From Aureibaculum luteum (GTDB lineage Bacteria > Bacteroidota > Bacteroidia > Flavobacteriales > Flavobacteriaceae), in assembly GCF_003449015.1 (NCBI RefSeq), contig NZ_QRGD01000002.1:620001-684000 (forward strand): a stretch of DNA of 64,000 nt. The letters are read 5' to 3'. Below, one piece after another: positions 54,775 through 62,730 of this stretch; position 1 is the first letter of the stretch, and every line of letters begins with the position of its first letter. The notes under the pieces are model-generated. The model saw only the letters and a program-made list of their open reading frames with translations. It did not search any database and was not told the DNA's origin. The position numbers and the translations under genes were made by a program.

Positions 54775-56532
54775 ATGAACTCAAAACCAAGGTATTTACC
54801 TTTTAAAAATGGCCTTTTAATACTTTTATTAGTAGTAAGCGGTATGAGTTTTGCCCAAACGAAAGTTGAGCAAATCGAAGAACTTTTAAACACCTATCAA
54901 GAGTATGGTAAGTTTAATGGTTCCGTTTTAGTATCCGATCAAGGAAAAGTTATCTATAAGAAAGGATTTGGCATGGCAAATATGGAATGGGATATTCCAA
55001 ATCAACCCAATACAAAACATCGTTTGGGTTCTATTACCAAACAATTTACAGCCATGCTTATTTTACAATTGGTAGCGGAAGGAAAATTAGATTTAAACAA
55101 ACCTATCACTACTTATCTTCCAGATTATCCTAAAACCAGTGGTGATATCATTACCAGTCATCATTTACTAACCCATACTTCTGGAATACCTAATTACACC
55201 TCATTTCCTAAATTTATGGAAGACGAAAGTCGCAATCCCTATACTCCAGAAGCGTTTCTGAAAATATTTGCTGAAAAGCCATTAGATTTTATACCAGGTG
55301 AAAAATTTAGTTATAGTAATTCGGGATATTTTCTTCTCGGTGTGCTTATCGAAAAGTTGTCTGGAAAAAGCTATGAACAAATGCTTCAAGATAAAATTTT
55401 CACCCCATTAAACATGAAGGATACAGGTTATGATAATCATGCAGATATTTTAAAAAACAGAGCCAGTGGTTACGAAAAACAAGGTGGAGCATATGTGAAT
55501 TCTCGCTATTTAGACATGTCTATTCCTTATGCGGCGGGTTCTTTGTATTCTTCGGTTGAAGACTTATATAAATGGGATCAAGCGTTGTATACCACTAGTA
55601 TTTTACCACAAAAATACATGACCCTATATTTTAATCCTTCTATTCCTGCTTTTGGTAACGCCCATTATGCTTATGGATGGGGTGTAGGCTATGCTAAAAT
55701 AGGAAAATCTAAAGATAGTATATACGCTATTGGACACGGAGGCGGTATTAACGGGTTTAATACTAATATTTCTAGAACTACTTCTAATAAGTCTTTGGTT
55801 GTACTTCTTAATAACACAGGTGGAGCACCACTTAATGATATAACAACAGCTATTAGAGGCATCATGCACGGAAAAGCATACGATATGCCTAAAAAATCGG
55901 TTGCAGATGCGGTATTGGCTGTTATTGAAGATAAAGGTATAGATGCTGGAATAACACATTACAATACGATTAAAAACTCTGATACCTATAGTCTAAGTGA
56001 AACTGAAATGAATGCTATTGGGTATCAACTTATGGGTACTGATAGGGTAGAAGACGCCAATAAAGTATTTCAACTTATTGTTAAAGAATTTCCGAAATCA
56101 TCAAATGCCTATGATAGTTATGGAGAAAGTTTTATGAAGTTAGAGAAAAACGATCTAGCCATTAAAAATTACAGAAAATCGGTAGTGTTAAATCCCAATA
56201 ATCAAAATGCGATCACTTTTTTAAAGGAACTTGGAGACGATGTAAGTGATTTGGTAAAGGAGGTAAAGGTATCCAATGCTATTTTAGATACGTATATTGG
56301 CAAATATGAACTCCAACCAGGCTTTATTCTTACGGTTACTAGAGAAGGAAATCAATTAAAAACGCAAGCTACCGGGCAATCGATAATTGATGTATTTCCA
56401 AAATCTGAAAATGAATTTTATTTAAAAGTAGTTGATGCACAATTAGTCTTTAATAAAAATGATGTTGGCAACATAGGTAGTGTAACCCTATTTCAAGGAG
56501 GACGTGAAATGGAGGGTAAAAAAATAGAATAA
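54775..56532 (+). CDS. Beta-lactamase-family serine hydrolase with TPR tail
   Basis: 585 residues from the ATG at 54775 (the GTG at 54742 is less likely). Signal peptide of about 27 residues ('LLLVVSGMSFAQ'). Class C beta-lactamase/EstB fold: S86-I-T-K89 (SxxK), 'YSNSGYF' (YxN) and 'GHGGGINGF' (HxG). A helical region with a tetratricopeptide motif ('SNAYDSYGESFMKLEKNDLAIKNY') follows, then a C-terminal beta domain (DUF3471-like). Periplasmic esterase or peptidase acting on D-amino-acid bonds; resistance function not implied. Monocistronic. Confidence 0.9.
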   Translation: MNSKPRYLPFKNGLLILLLVVSGMSFAQTKVEQIEELLNTYQEYGKFNGSVLVSDQGKVIYKKGFGMANMEWDIPNQPNTKHRLGSITKQFTAMLILQLVAEGKLDLNKPITTYLPDYPKTSGDIITSHHLLTHTSGIPNYTSFPKFMEDESRNPYTPEAFLKIFAEKPLDFIPGEKFSYSNSGYFLLGVLIEKLSGKSYEQMLQDKIFTPLNMKDTGYDNHADILKNRASGYEKQGGAYVNSRYLDMSIPYAAGSLYSSVEDLYKWDQALYTTSILPQKYMTLYFNPSIPAFGNAHYAYGWGVGYAKIGKSKDSIYAIGHGGGINGFNTNISRTTSNKSLVVLLNNTGGAPLNDITTAIRGIMHGKAYDMPKKSVADAVLAVIEDKGIDAGITHYNTIKNSDTYSLSETEMNAIGYQLMGTDRVEDANKVFQLIVKEFPKSSNAYDSYGESFMKLEKNDLAIKNYRKSVVLNPNNQNAITFLKELGDDVSDLVKEVKVSNAILDTYIGKYELQPGFILTVTREGNQLKTQATGQSIIDVFPKSENEFYLKVVDAQLVFNKNDVGNIGSVTLFQGGREMEGKKIE

Positions 56533-56680
56533 AAACAAGATTAAAACCAGATGTCTTTAAAGCTGATTACAGATTCGTTTTTGAAGTATGTAAAAAAGTA
56601 GCATTTACACCTACAGGAGTTGAGATAGGCATACTACGTAATTGTACAGTAGTACCATTATCAATTATTAAAACGATCAT

Positions 56681-57160
56681 ATGAAAAAATGGGATTTTCA
56701 AGTAAAAAGTGATATTCAAGAAGTTGTTAAGAAACTAGATGCTTCACTTGGCTCTGTTGACAGGTTTGCTTTTGCTATGGATACTAGTAAAAATGATTCC
56801 ATAACATTTACATTACAAAAACGAGGTCTATATGCATTTTATCTTATGTCAATTAATAAAATCATTGTAATTGGAAAGATTTTAAAAACAGATACTGAAA
56901 ATGAAACCAATATTGAAATTTCTTTTAAGCAATACTTATTAATGAAATTCGTGATATTTTCAAGTATGTTAACGGGTTTTGCTTTTCTGATTGCGATAAT
57001 CTTAAAAATAAGCAGCAGCGGCAGCAGTACGTACATGTATATACTTGGAGTACTACTATTAGCGATAGGAATTGTAGTAACATGGCTTAATTTACAAAAG
57101 AAATATAAAAAGGATATTCAAGAATACAAGACCTTAATTACTAAAATAGTAACGTCTTAA
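56681..57160 (+). CDS. Hypothetical membrane protein (159 aa)
   Basis: A soluble N-terminal half of about 85 residues, predicted alpha/beta, followed by two membrane helices (about 86-108 and 116-134) and a basic C-terminal tail 'LQKKYKKDIQEYK'. No family recognised. Own transcription unit in the cassette-like region. Confidence 0.65.
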   Translation: MKKWDFQVKSDIQEVVKKLDASLGSVDRFAFAMDTSKNDSITFTLQKRGLYAFYLMSINKIIVIGKILKTDTENETNIEISFKQYLLMKFVIFSSMLTGFAFLIAIILKISSSGSSTYMYILGVLLLAIGIVVTWLNLQKKYKKDIQEYKTLITKIVTS

Positions 57161-57312
57161 AAAGGGTGACGTTTATATAATTGATGTGTGTAATTAAGGA
57201 AAACGTACTTTATTTAAACTCAGGCAACCATTTATAAGAAATTTGCGTCTTTATATTTAGAGGTGTCGTTAGAAGTACACTGTAAATTTAAAACGAATCA
57301 AAAACCCTACAT

Positions 57313-57990
57313 ATGAATTCAAATCAAAAAATTGGTAGAATTACTGGTGCATTGTTATTATTCATTTTTATTTCAGGCGTTACAATTTTTCAATTCTTAC
57401 AAGGTCCTATTCTTTTTTCAGATAACTTTCTAACAACAACTTCCGAAAACGCTAATCAAATTATCGGTTCCATAGTACTTGGAATTTTTAGCGGAATAGC
57501 ATCTATTGTTATTGCAACACTACTATTTCCTATTTTCAAAAAATATAGTATCCGTTTAGGATATTTATACTTTTCTTTTTGTATTCTAAACTTTATCACC
57601 ATTATGATTGATAATGTAAGTGTCATCTCTATGTTAGAATTGAGTAGAGCATATGTAGCAAATGGAAGTGACAATTCATTACATAGTTTACAGACGCTCG
57701 TTTATAAAAAGCATTTCTGGACACACTATTTTTATCTGTTAATTTCTTGTTTTCCTGTTTTTGTGTTGTATTACACCTTGTTTTTATCTAAACTCGTTCC
57801 AAGAATAATTTCTATTGTTGGAATAATTGCTGTATTTCTTATGTTCATAGAAGAATTATTTTCAATTTTCGGACATAGTATAAGTATGAATATGCTGCTA
57901 CCAATAGGATTGATTCAACTTATGCTGCCGCTTTGGTTGATATTCCGAGGTTTGAATTCACCCATGGTGGAAACTAAAATTAAACAATGA
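57313..57990 (+). CDS. DUF4386 membrane protein
   Basis: 225 residues, six predicted membrane helices. 'IGRITGALLLFIFISGV' at the N-terminus and 'LGYLYFSFCILN' are typical of DUF4386, a family of unknown function often found in accessory regions of Gram-positives and Bacteroidota. Monocistronic. Confidence 0.82.
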   Translation: MNSNQKIGRITGALLLFIFISGVTIFQFLQGPILFSDNFLTTTSENANQIIGSIVLGIFSGIASIVIATLLFPIFKKYSIRLGYLYFSFCILNFITIMIDNVSVISMLELSRAYVANGSDNSLHSLQTLVYKKHFWTHYFYLLISCFPVFVLYYTLFLSKLVPRIISIVGIIAVFLMFIEELFSIFGHSISMNMLLPIGLIQLMLPLWLIFRGLNSPMVETKIKQ

Positions 57991-58119
57991 CATTGAGAAA
58001 AAACTGCACAAAACAAAGAATGAAGCTAAAATTTTCATTTCAGATTCATTTACCATTGCATCAAAAAGCTACATAAAATCTACAATGAGTTCTAGCTCTC
58101 TCTAATTTTAAAAAATAAG

Positions 58120-58127
58120 TATCTTTA
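58120..58127 (+). promoter_or_regulatory. -7-like element TATCTTTA of the methyltransferase gene
   Basis: One mismatch from TAnnTTTG, 58 bases before the ATG at 58186. The surrounding 'taattttaaa' and 'aataagtatctttaag' recur at about 60440-60465. Confidence 0.4.
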
Positions 58128-58185
58128 AGACCTTAACGAAACGCAAACGTTAATTTAATTGCTGTAATACATTTGAAATTCACAT

Positions 58186-58752
58186 ATGGGAGATTATTAT
58201 AAAACAAAAGAATCTGTTGAAGAATACATTAAATTGGCAAAAAATGTTAATAGACAGCTTTTAATTGAAAAACTTAAACAGGTTTTACCTCTACAATCAT
58301 CACTACTTGAAATTGGTTCTGGTCCTGGAACGGGTTGGAAAATATTAAACGAATTTTATAAGGTAACTGGTTCTGATAATTCAAGTGAATTTATGAATCA
58401 TTTGGTAAGTAAAAATCCTGATGGCAATTTCATTGAATTAGATGCCATTTCTTTAAAAACGGAAATGAAATTTCATGGAATTTATTCAAACAAAGTAATG
58501 CATCATTTAAAAGATGACGAATTAATCGAATCTATGAGAAGGCAAAGCGAAATTCTAAATTCAAATGGCATCATTTGTCATTCTTTTTGGAAAGGTGAAG
58601 GTTCTGAAATTTTTAAAGGTCTTTTTGTAAATTATCATAGCTTACTGTCTCTTTCAGAAGCGTTTCGGAAATATTTTGAAATTTTATCAGTCGAAGAATA
58701 TAAAGAATTTGAGGACAACGATTCGCTTTTATTGATTGCACGTAAAAAATAA
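58186..58752 (+). CDS. Class I SAM-dependent methyltransferase
   Basis: 188 residues. Motif I 'LLEIGSGPGTGW' binds S-adenosylmethionine, motif II is 'VTGSDNSSEF', and motif post-II 'GIYSNKVMHHL' resembles UbiE/COQ5-like type 11 methyltransferases. Short for the class but apparently complete. Substrate unknown. Confidence 0.85.
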   Translation: MGDYYKTKESVEEYIKLAKNVNRQLLIEKLKQVLPLQSSLLEIGSGPGTGWKILNEFYKVTGSDNSSEFMNHLVSKNPDGNFIELDAISLKTEMKFHGIYSNKVMHHLKDDELIESMRRQSEILNSNGIICHSFWKGEGSEIFKGLFVNYHSLLSLSEAFRKYFEILSVEEYKEFEDNDSLLLIARKK

Positions 58753-58918
58753 CGCATAACAATAACTTGTTCAATTAATTGCTTGGTTACTTTCCACTTA
58801 TTAACCTCAAAACATCGGGATGAGATTTATTTACTAAATTAGTTGCGTATGACAAGCCACACAAGAGTAAGGTGAACTAGTGGCAAATCGTATGCTTAAA
58901 CTTTACCTGCAAGCTCAT

Positions 58919-59455
58919 ATGAACCCTTTATTAAAATTTATTAATAGCATCAATAGCGAAAATCTTTGGGATAAAGAAATTGAATTAGAGCGTAATGAAT
59001 ATTTAAAAGTAAGTGGTAGTATTGACACCAACATCTATTTCGTAATACAAGGAAGCTTAAGAATTTTTGTTATCGACGAAAATGAAGAACATACAATTAG
59101 ATTCGGTTATAAAGACAATCTAATCGCCGCTTTAGATTCATTCTTAAATGAACAACCTTCTGAGTTATTTATTCAAGCACTAAAAAAAACAAGAGTAAAA
59201 GTTATAAATAAAAAAAAGTATAAATCGTTTATTGCATCGTCAATAGAGAATGAAAAAATATGGCTTATTATTTTGGAAAATTTAGTCTTACAACAAATGG
59301 AAAGAGAAAGAGACATTCTAACATCTTCACCTACTGAACGCTATAATCGTGTTTTAAAAAGAAGCCCTCAACTATTTCAAGAAATACCAAATAAATACAT
59401 CGCATCATATTTAAGAATGACACCAGAAACATTATCAAGAATTAAAAAATCTTAA
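58919..59455 (+). CDS. Crp/Fnr-family transcriptional regulator
   Basis: 178 residues from the ATG at 58919 (GTG 58880 possible). Beta-roll ('FVIQGSLRIFVID', 'FGYKDNLIAALDSFL') and a minimal helix-turn-helix ('NKYIASYLRMTPETLSRIKKS'). No FNR-type cysteine cluster. Same subfamily as 38766-39335, with matching 'SxxERYxxxLKxxPxLxxExPxKYxxSYL' pattern. Followed 56 bases later by a DinB protein, probably its target. Confidence 0.86.
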   Translation: MNPLLKFINSINSENLWDKEIELERNEYLKVSGSIDTNIYFVIQGSLRIFVIDENEEHTIRFGYKDNLIAALDSFLNEQPSELFIQALKKTRVKVINKKKYKSFIASSIENEKIWLIILENLVLQQMERERDILTSSPTERYNRVLKRSPQLFQEIPNKYIASYLRMTPETLSRIKKS

Positions 59456-59511
59456 TTTCAATCAATTTTTATAACAAATTATCAATTGATATTTGCAATA
59501 AAATAAATAGT

Positions 59512-60072
59512 ATGGTAGTAGCATCTGAGAAATTATTACAAAACTTATTAGAAATCACCAAAGAGAATCTGAACGCAGCAGAAAATTTAAAAACGCAACC
59601 TATTGATTTTTTAAATTGGAAACAAAGTTCTGAAAATTGGAGTGCATTAGAATGTATTGAACATCTCAATAGATATGGAGATTTTTATTTACCCGAAATA
59701 ACGAATAAAATAAAAACGTCTAAACATAAAAGTTCAGAAATATTTAATAGCAATTGGTTAGGGAAATATTTTAGCAAATCGGTTTCATATACTAAGAAAT
59801 TAAAAAAAATGAAAACATTTAAATCTATGAACCCTTTAAATTCAAAACTAAATAGTAAAACATTAGAAAAATTTATAAACCAACAGCATAAAATCATCGA
59901 GCTTTTAGATAAATCAAAACATGTAAATCTTGACAAAACTAAAACCGCTATTTCAATTTCAAAATTAATTAAATTGAGATTAGGAGACACCTTTAGAGTA
60001 TTAATATATCATAATGAAAGACATATAAAACAAGCAGAAAAAACATTAAAAAAATCTATAGAAAACAGCTAA
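59512..60072 (+). CDS. DinB/YfiT-family putative metalloenzyme
   Basis: 186 residues, four-helix bundle. 'WSALECIEHLNRYGDFY' gives the first metal-binding His, and 'IYHNERHIKQAEK' the C-terminal His pair of the DinB_2 family. Members include bacillithiol- or glutathione-dependent transferases; the substrate is unknown here. GATATTTG, one mismatch from the -7 consensus, lies about 25 bases before the ATG. Likely linked to the Crp/Fnr gene upstream. Confidence 0.8.
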   Translation: MVVASEKLLQNLLEITKENLNAAENLKTQPIDFLNWKQSSENWSALECIEHLNRYGDFYLPEITNKIKTSKHKSSEIFNSNWLGKYFSKSVSYTKKLKKMKTFKSMNPLNSKLNSKTLEKFINQQHKIIELLDKSKHVNLDKTKTAISISKLIKLRLGDTFRVLIYHNERHIKQAEKTLKKSIENS

Positions 60073-60117
60073 GCGTTATTTTATATTCAAGTCTACGTAT
60101 AATTAAAAAAATAAAAA

Positions 60118-60294
60118 ATGACAAAATCTAATAATTACTTATTTCTATCCGCCCTTTTCTTTGCATTCTACCTCATTATTACGTTTACAGATATTTTTGG
60201 TAATTCAACTTGGTTTAAATTTTTTCTAATTATAGCCTGTGTTACCTTTTTAATAAGTGGAGTTTCATTAAAATTTAAGGACAGAAAAAAATAA
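60118..60294 (+). CDS. Small two-helix membrane protein (58 aa)
   Basis: ATG 60118 to TAA 60292. Two hydrophobic stretches ('YLFLSALFFAFYLIITF' and 'WFKFFLIIACVTFLISG') and a basic tail 'KFKDRKK'. Below usual gene-finder length. The clean start and membrane-protein composition support coding; 45 bases behind DinB and possibly co-transcribed. Confidence 0.55.
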   Translation: MTKSNNYLFLSALFFAFYLIITFTDIFGNSTWFKFFLIIACVTFLISGVSLKFKDRKK

Positions 60295-60553
60295 AAGCGA
60301 GTAGCGACCACGCAAGAAATTAATTGCTAGTGTCAACTTATATGCTATTTACTAAAATTAATAACTTTTTGAAGAAACCCATAAGGACCACAAAGTACTT
60401 TGAATACATAACAGTTAAAATAGGCAATACCTCTCGTTAATTTTAAATAAAATAAGTATCTTTAAGGATATATTCTAAACTAAACACAATAGCTTCATAC
60501 AATAAATAGGAACCATAAATAAATATTAAATGTGAATTTTTAAGTAGCTAATT
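60295..60553. other. Spacer with TTAATTGCT word and a promoter-like copy
   Basis: TTAATTGCT at 60320-60328. Also the sequence around 60440-60465, 'aataagtatctttaagg', nearly identical to the promoter region of the methyltransferase at 58100-58130. No gene. Confidence 0.45.
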
Positions 60554-60670
60554 ATGGAAAAACAAATTATCATAGAGTTAGCATATCGGATAGGCTTTAT
60601 TCTTATAGCATTTGGTATGTTATATTTATTATGGCTCTTATTTAAGAAAATGGGTAATTTTAGAGGATAG
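60554..60670 (+). CDS. Possible microprotein, single membrane helix (38 aa)
   Basis: ATG 60554 to TAG 60668. Encodes one hydrophobic helix ('IGFILIAFGMLYLLWLLF') with a basic end 'KKMGNFRG'. Placed about 95 bases after a TATCTTTA promoter-like element. Weak evidence; composition alone could arise in AT-rich DNA. Confidence 0.4.
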   Translation: MEKQIIIELAYRIGFILIAFGMLYLLWLLFKKMGNFRG

Positions 60671-60829
60671 ATTTTATTAACAGCGTATGGAATAGTTATG
60701 CAATTAATAAGCGAAACTATTCTTGAACTTGATAAATATCCAATATACTTTCTTTACCTTTAAATTATCACTTGGTTCTTACACACTCACGATGCCTCGA
60801 GACCATAACGAAACCATAACACACCACCA

Positions 60830-60964
60830 ATGGACGGCTTCAATATTGTAATGGTTATCGCCATCATCCTCTTTACGAGGTTGGGTGTACGGCTTTTCTA
60901 TATCTGGCGTAACTATAAAAATGATGCTTCTAATAAAGAAGACACACCATCAGCGGAAGAATAA
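60830..60964 (+). CDS. Possible microprotein, single membrane helix (44 aa)
   Basis: ATG 60830 to TAA 60962. An N-terminal helix ('FNIVMVIAIILFTRLGVRLFYI') is followed by a charged tail ('KNDASNKEDTPSAEE'), the layout of small regulatory membrane proteins. It has higher GC than the spacer around it, which supports coding. Function unknown. Confidence 0.5.
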   Translation: MDGFNIVMVIAIILFTRLGVRLFYIWRNYKNDASNKEDTPSAEE

Positions 60965-61069
60965 ATAAAGAAACCCTTTGCAGCTATTGAATAATCTGTA
61001 ATAATCGAGGGGTAAATAATAAATCTTATCTTTAGTTTCTAAAACCAACATCTAACCAACCTAACAACA

Positions 61070-62689
61070 ATGAAAAATTATTTAAAAATTCTAGTACTTG
61101 CAGTGCTTTTTAGCTCCTGTAAAAACGACAAGAAATCGAATACAGATCGTGTTGAAGTAGATCAAACCACCATTGCTACACATATTGAACGCTTGGCATC
61201 AGATGACTTTTTAGGAAGAAAACCATTTACCGAAGGCGAAGTGAAAACCGTAAACTATTTAAAAGATGAATTTGAGAAATTAGGCCTTTTACCAGGAAAC
61301 GGAGAGAGCTATTTTCAAGAGGTTCCAATGGTAGAAATTACGGGTAAACCTACTGAAAACATGATTTTTACGAATGGTAATGAAAGTTTTGATTTAACCT
61401 ATTTAAAAGATTTTGTAGCCACTACCAATAAGACCATTCCCGAAGTGAGCCTTCAAAACTCAGAATTGGTATTTGCGGGATACGGTATTGTTGCTCCTGA
61501 ATATGGATGGAATGATTATGAAGGTATTGACTGGAAAGGAAAAACGGCTGTGGTGTTAATTAACGATCCGGGATTTAAATCAGGAGATTCCACTTTATTT
61601 AAAGGAAATACCATGACGTATTATGGTCGTTGGACGTATAAATATGAAGAAGCCGCACGACAAGGTGCCGCTGGCGTAATTATTATTCATGAAACGGAAC
61701 CTGCTTCATATGGTTGGAACGTAATTGAGTCGAGTTGGAGTGGTGCCAAACTGGTCATAGAGAGTGATGCTCCACTGGTAGATGTTGAAACATGGATTAG
61801 TGGCGAAAGTGCTCAAAAAATGTTTGATATATCCACCATGAAAGGGCAAGATTATAAAACCATTGCACACAACAAAGGTTTTCATCCGATTCCACTAGAC
61901 GTAAACGTTTCGGTGGGGATTCAGAATAGCATCAAAAAAGACTTTTCTAAAAATGTCCTTGCCATGATACCGGGTACAGATCAAAAAGATGAATTTATTA
62001 TCTATTCTGGACATTGGGACCATCTAGGCATAGGCAAAGCGGTAGATGGAGACTCTATTTACAATGGAGCGGTAGATAATGCTTCAGGAACTGCAGGATT
62101 ATTAGCCATTGCAGAAGCGTTTAAGAAAAGTGGACCCACAAAACGTTCTATGGTTTTTATTGCATTAACTGGAGAAGAACAAGGCTTATTGGGTTCAGCC
62201 TATTATGCCGCCAACCCTATTTTTGAACCTAAAAAAACAGTTGCCAATATTAATATGGATGCACTTATGAGCCCTGGAAAAATGAAAGATTTAACCATTA
62301 CTGGATTTGGTCAGTCTGAAATGGATACCTATGCTAAAGCTGCAGCTGAAGAACAAAACAGGTATGTCATCCCAGATCCAGAAGCCGAAAAAGGCTATTT
62401 CTTTAGATCAGACCATTTTAATTTTGCAAAAATAGGAATCCCTGCGTTGTATGCCGCCGGTACTTATGAAGGATTTAATCATAGCATTGCAGAAGTGAAA
62501 GCGTTTAATGATACTTATGGAAAATCAAAATACCATCAAGTATCAGATAATTACGATGCCAATACCTTTGAATTGAGTGGTATTCAATTGGACTTACAGC
62601 TATTTTATAACGTAGGCTTAAAATTAGGAAATGAGACTCATTTCCCAAAATGGTATGCTGGTAGTGAGTTTAAAGCGGCAAGAAAATAA
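61070..62689 (+). CDS. M28-family metallopeptidase lipoprotein with PA domain
   Basis: 539 residues. Lipobox 'LFSSC' (Cys17). Region 130-270 holds a PA-type inserted domain ('VFAGYGIVAPEYGWNDYEGID'). Zinc ligands: 'SGHWDHLG' (His near 315), 'DNASGTAG' (bridging Asp), 'LTGEEQGLLGS' (catalytic and metal Glu), 'NINMDAL' (Asp) and 'NHS' near the end. Aminopeptidase acting at the cell surface or periplasm. A TATCTTTA element lies about 40 bases before the ATG. Followed 41 bases later by an S9-type peptidase, together a peptide-degradation pair. Confidence 0.92.
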   Translation: MKNYLKILVLAVLFSSCKNDKKSNTDRVEVDQTTIATHIERLASDDFLGRKPFTEGEVKTVNYLKDEFEKLGLLPGNGESYFQEVPMVEITGKPTENMIFTNGNESFDLTYLKDFVATTNKTIPEVSLQNSELVFAGYGIVAPEYGWNDYEGIDWKGKTAVVLINDPGFKSGDSTLFKGNTMTYYGRWTYKYEEAARQGAAGVIIIHETEPASYGWNVIESSWSGAKLVIESDAPLVDVETWISGESAQKMFDISTMKGQDYKTIAHNKGFHPIPLDVNVSVGIQNSIKKDFSKNVLAMIPGTDQKDEFIIYSGHWDHLGIGKAVDGDSIYNGAVDNASGTAGLLAIAEAFKKSGPTKRSMVFIALTGEEQGLLGSAYYAANPIFEPKKTVANINMDALMSPGKMKDLTITGFGQSEMDTYAKAAAEEQNRYVIPDPEAEKGYFFRSDHFNFAKIGIPALYAAGTYEGFNHSIAEVKAFNDTYGKSKYHQVSDNYDANTFELSGIQLDLQLFYNVGLKLGNETHFPKWYAGSEFKAARK

Positions 62690-62730
62690 AAAATAGTAAA
62701 TTTGAATACAATCAATCTAACCCTTTCGTT

